Source: Cacajao melanocephalus (taxonomy: Eukaryota; Chordata; Mammalia; Primates; Pitheciidae). Taken from it: DNA of 64,000 bases. Position 1 is the first letter of the stretch. Each line of letters starts with the position of its first letter. The notes beneath the pieces were generated by a model, which had not been told where the DNA came from, did not search any database, and worked only from the letters and a program-made list of their open reading frames with translations. A program made the position numbers and the translations under genes. This document shows positions 63,461 through 64,000 of the stretch, piece after piece. The stretch is taken from assembly GCA_963573385.1 (NCBI GenBank), contig CAUYLG010013677.1, positions 1-64,000 of the forward strand. Direction: 5' to 3'.

Positions 63461-64000
63461 TCATTCTGACTATAACTCTTCCATGTAAGAAGGGGAAACG
63501 CCATCTTCAGTTTTGAGATGCAGAGTGAATGAATCTCATTGGGCATGAAAATTTAGGCTTGCAAGAAATACACCTTTCTCTCATTTGTTATAGTAAACTT
63601 AACTCCAACTCCAAATCTTCATCTCACCAGGCCAGAGGGAATTTCAGTCAGATCCTGGCAATAGGTCTCCTCCTAAAGGTGCACCAGAATTGAGAAGTCT
63701 TACGTGGTACCAGGAATGGCAGAAGGGACTATTAGTCCACTGTGACGATGGATGCTATCCTCATCTATCAAGCCCATTGTGATACCTTGAGATACGGTGG
63801 CCTTCTGTGTCCATGCCACACATGAGGCCCAAGAATCTTTGCTTAGGGTGGGACCCCTGGCGCCTAGATGCCCACCTTCATGGCCATCTTCTCTGAGCTA
63901 CTGCAACCTTCTAGGATTATGCTCTGAAGCCAGGTATGGGTTCACAATTAAAGTGAGGCACCATAATTTCTGGAAGCCTTCCCCTCCTCTCTCCCTCCCT
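63461..64000. other. Unique sequence to the window end
   Basis: No feature recognised. The last 20 bases are a CT-rich tract that continues out of the window. Confidence 0.5.

Overview
This window is primate, almost certainly human, nuclear DNA from an intergenic or deep intronic region. The evidence is its interspersed-repeat content: about 19 Alu elements or Alu pieces on both strands, THE1/MST, MLT1 and MLT2 long terminal repeats (LTRs), L1 3' ends of primate and older type, L2 and MIR fossils, and the hAT fossils MER5A, MER20 and a MER1-like family. Family names come from recalled consensus features read by eye, not from a database run. There is no operon, no long open reading frame, no CpG island and no structural RNA gene. 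The longest ORFs (at most about 150 codons) lie in Alu, L2 or endogenous-retrovirus DNA or have no protein character. Two short splice-flanked segments are the only gene-like signals: a 78-nt candidate exon on the minus strand at 33578-33655 and a 20-nt candidate microexon on the plus strand at 41318-41337. Both are tentative.

Layout. 1-275 is an AT/TG microsatellite containing a perfect 50-bp palindrome cut by the window edge. 3409-6102 is a rearranged minus-strand class-I-like endogenous retrovirus remnant (LTR, envelope scrap, integrase, LTR), invaded by a THE1 LTR that was itself invaded by an Alu; an inverted piece of the same integrase region follows at 6549-6750. 7656-9203 is a stack of four MaLR LTRs nested in one another. 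10 to 16 kb holds MLT1, L2, MER20, MER5A and two adjacent MLT2 LTRs, one carrying a TAGG/TAGA microsatellite. 17.8 to 31 kb is a mix of MLT1, a probable unassigned LTR, Alus, MIRs and hAT fossils. 33 to 41.4 kb contains the two candidate exons, an Alu pair inside a MER5A, a probable template-switch hairpin (36798-36886), and an L1 3' end interrupted by an MST LTR. 41.5 to 44.3 kb has a 16-mer minisatellite and long L2 remnants. 48.3 to 52.5 kb has MLT1, an L1 3' end and a third LTR copy of the 3.4-6.1 kb family. 53.1 to 58.9 kb is bounded by two inverted copies of a unique plus MIR segment of about 530 bp. 59.7 to 62.3 kb is L2 with three Alus.

These parts do not act as a pathway. The window records successive insertions and small rearrangements. 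Target-site duplications (TSDs) let several events be ordered, for example retrovirus, then THE1, then Alu; and L1 3' end, then MST. I found no convincing undescribed biological system. The points most worth a second look are the terminal palindrome, the inverted duplication, the template-switch-like hairpin, the inverted retroviral pieces and the minus-strand exon candidate.
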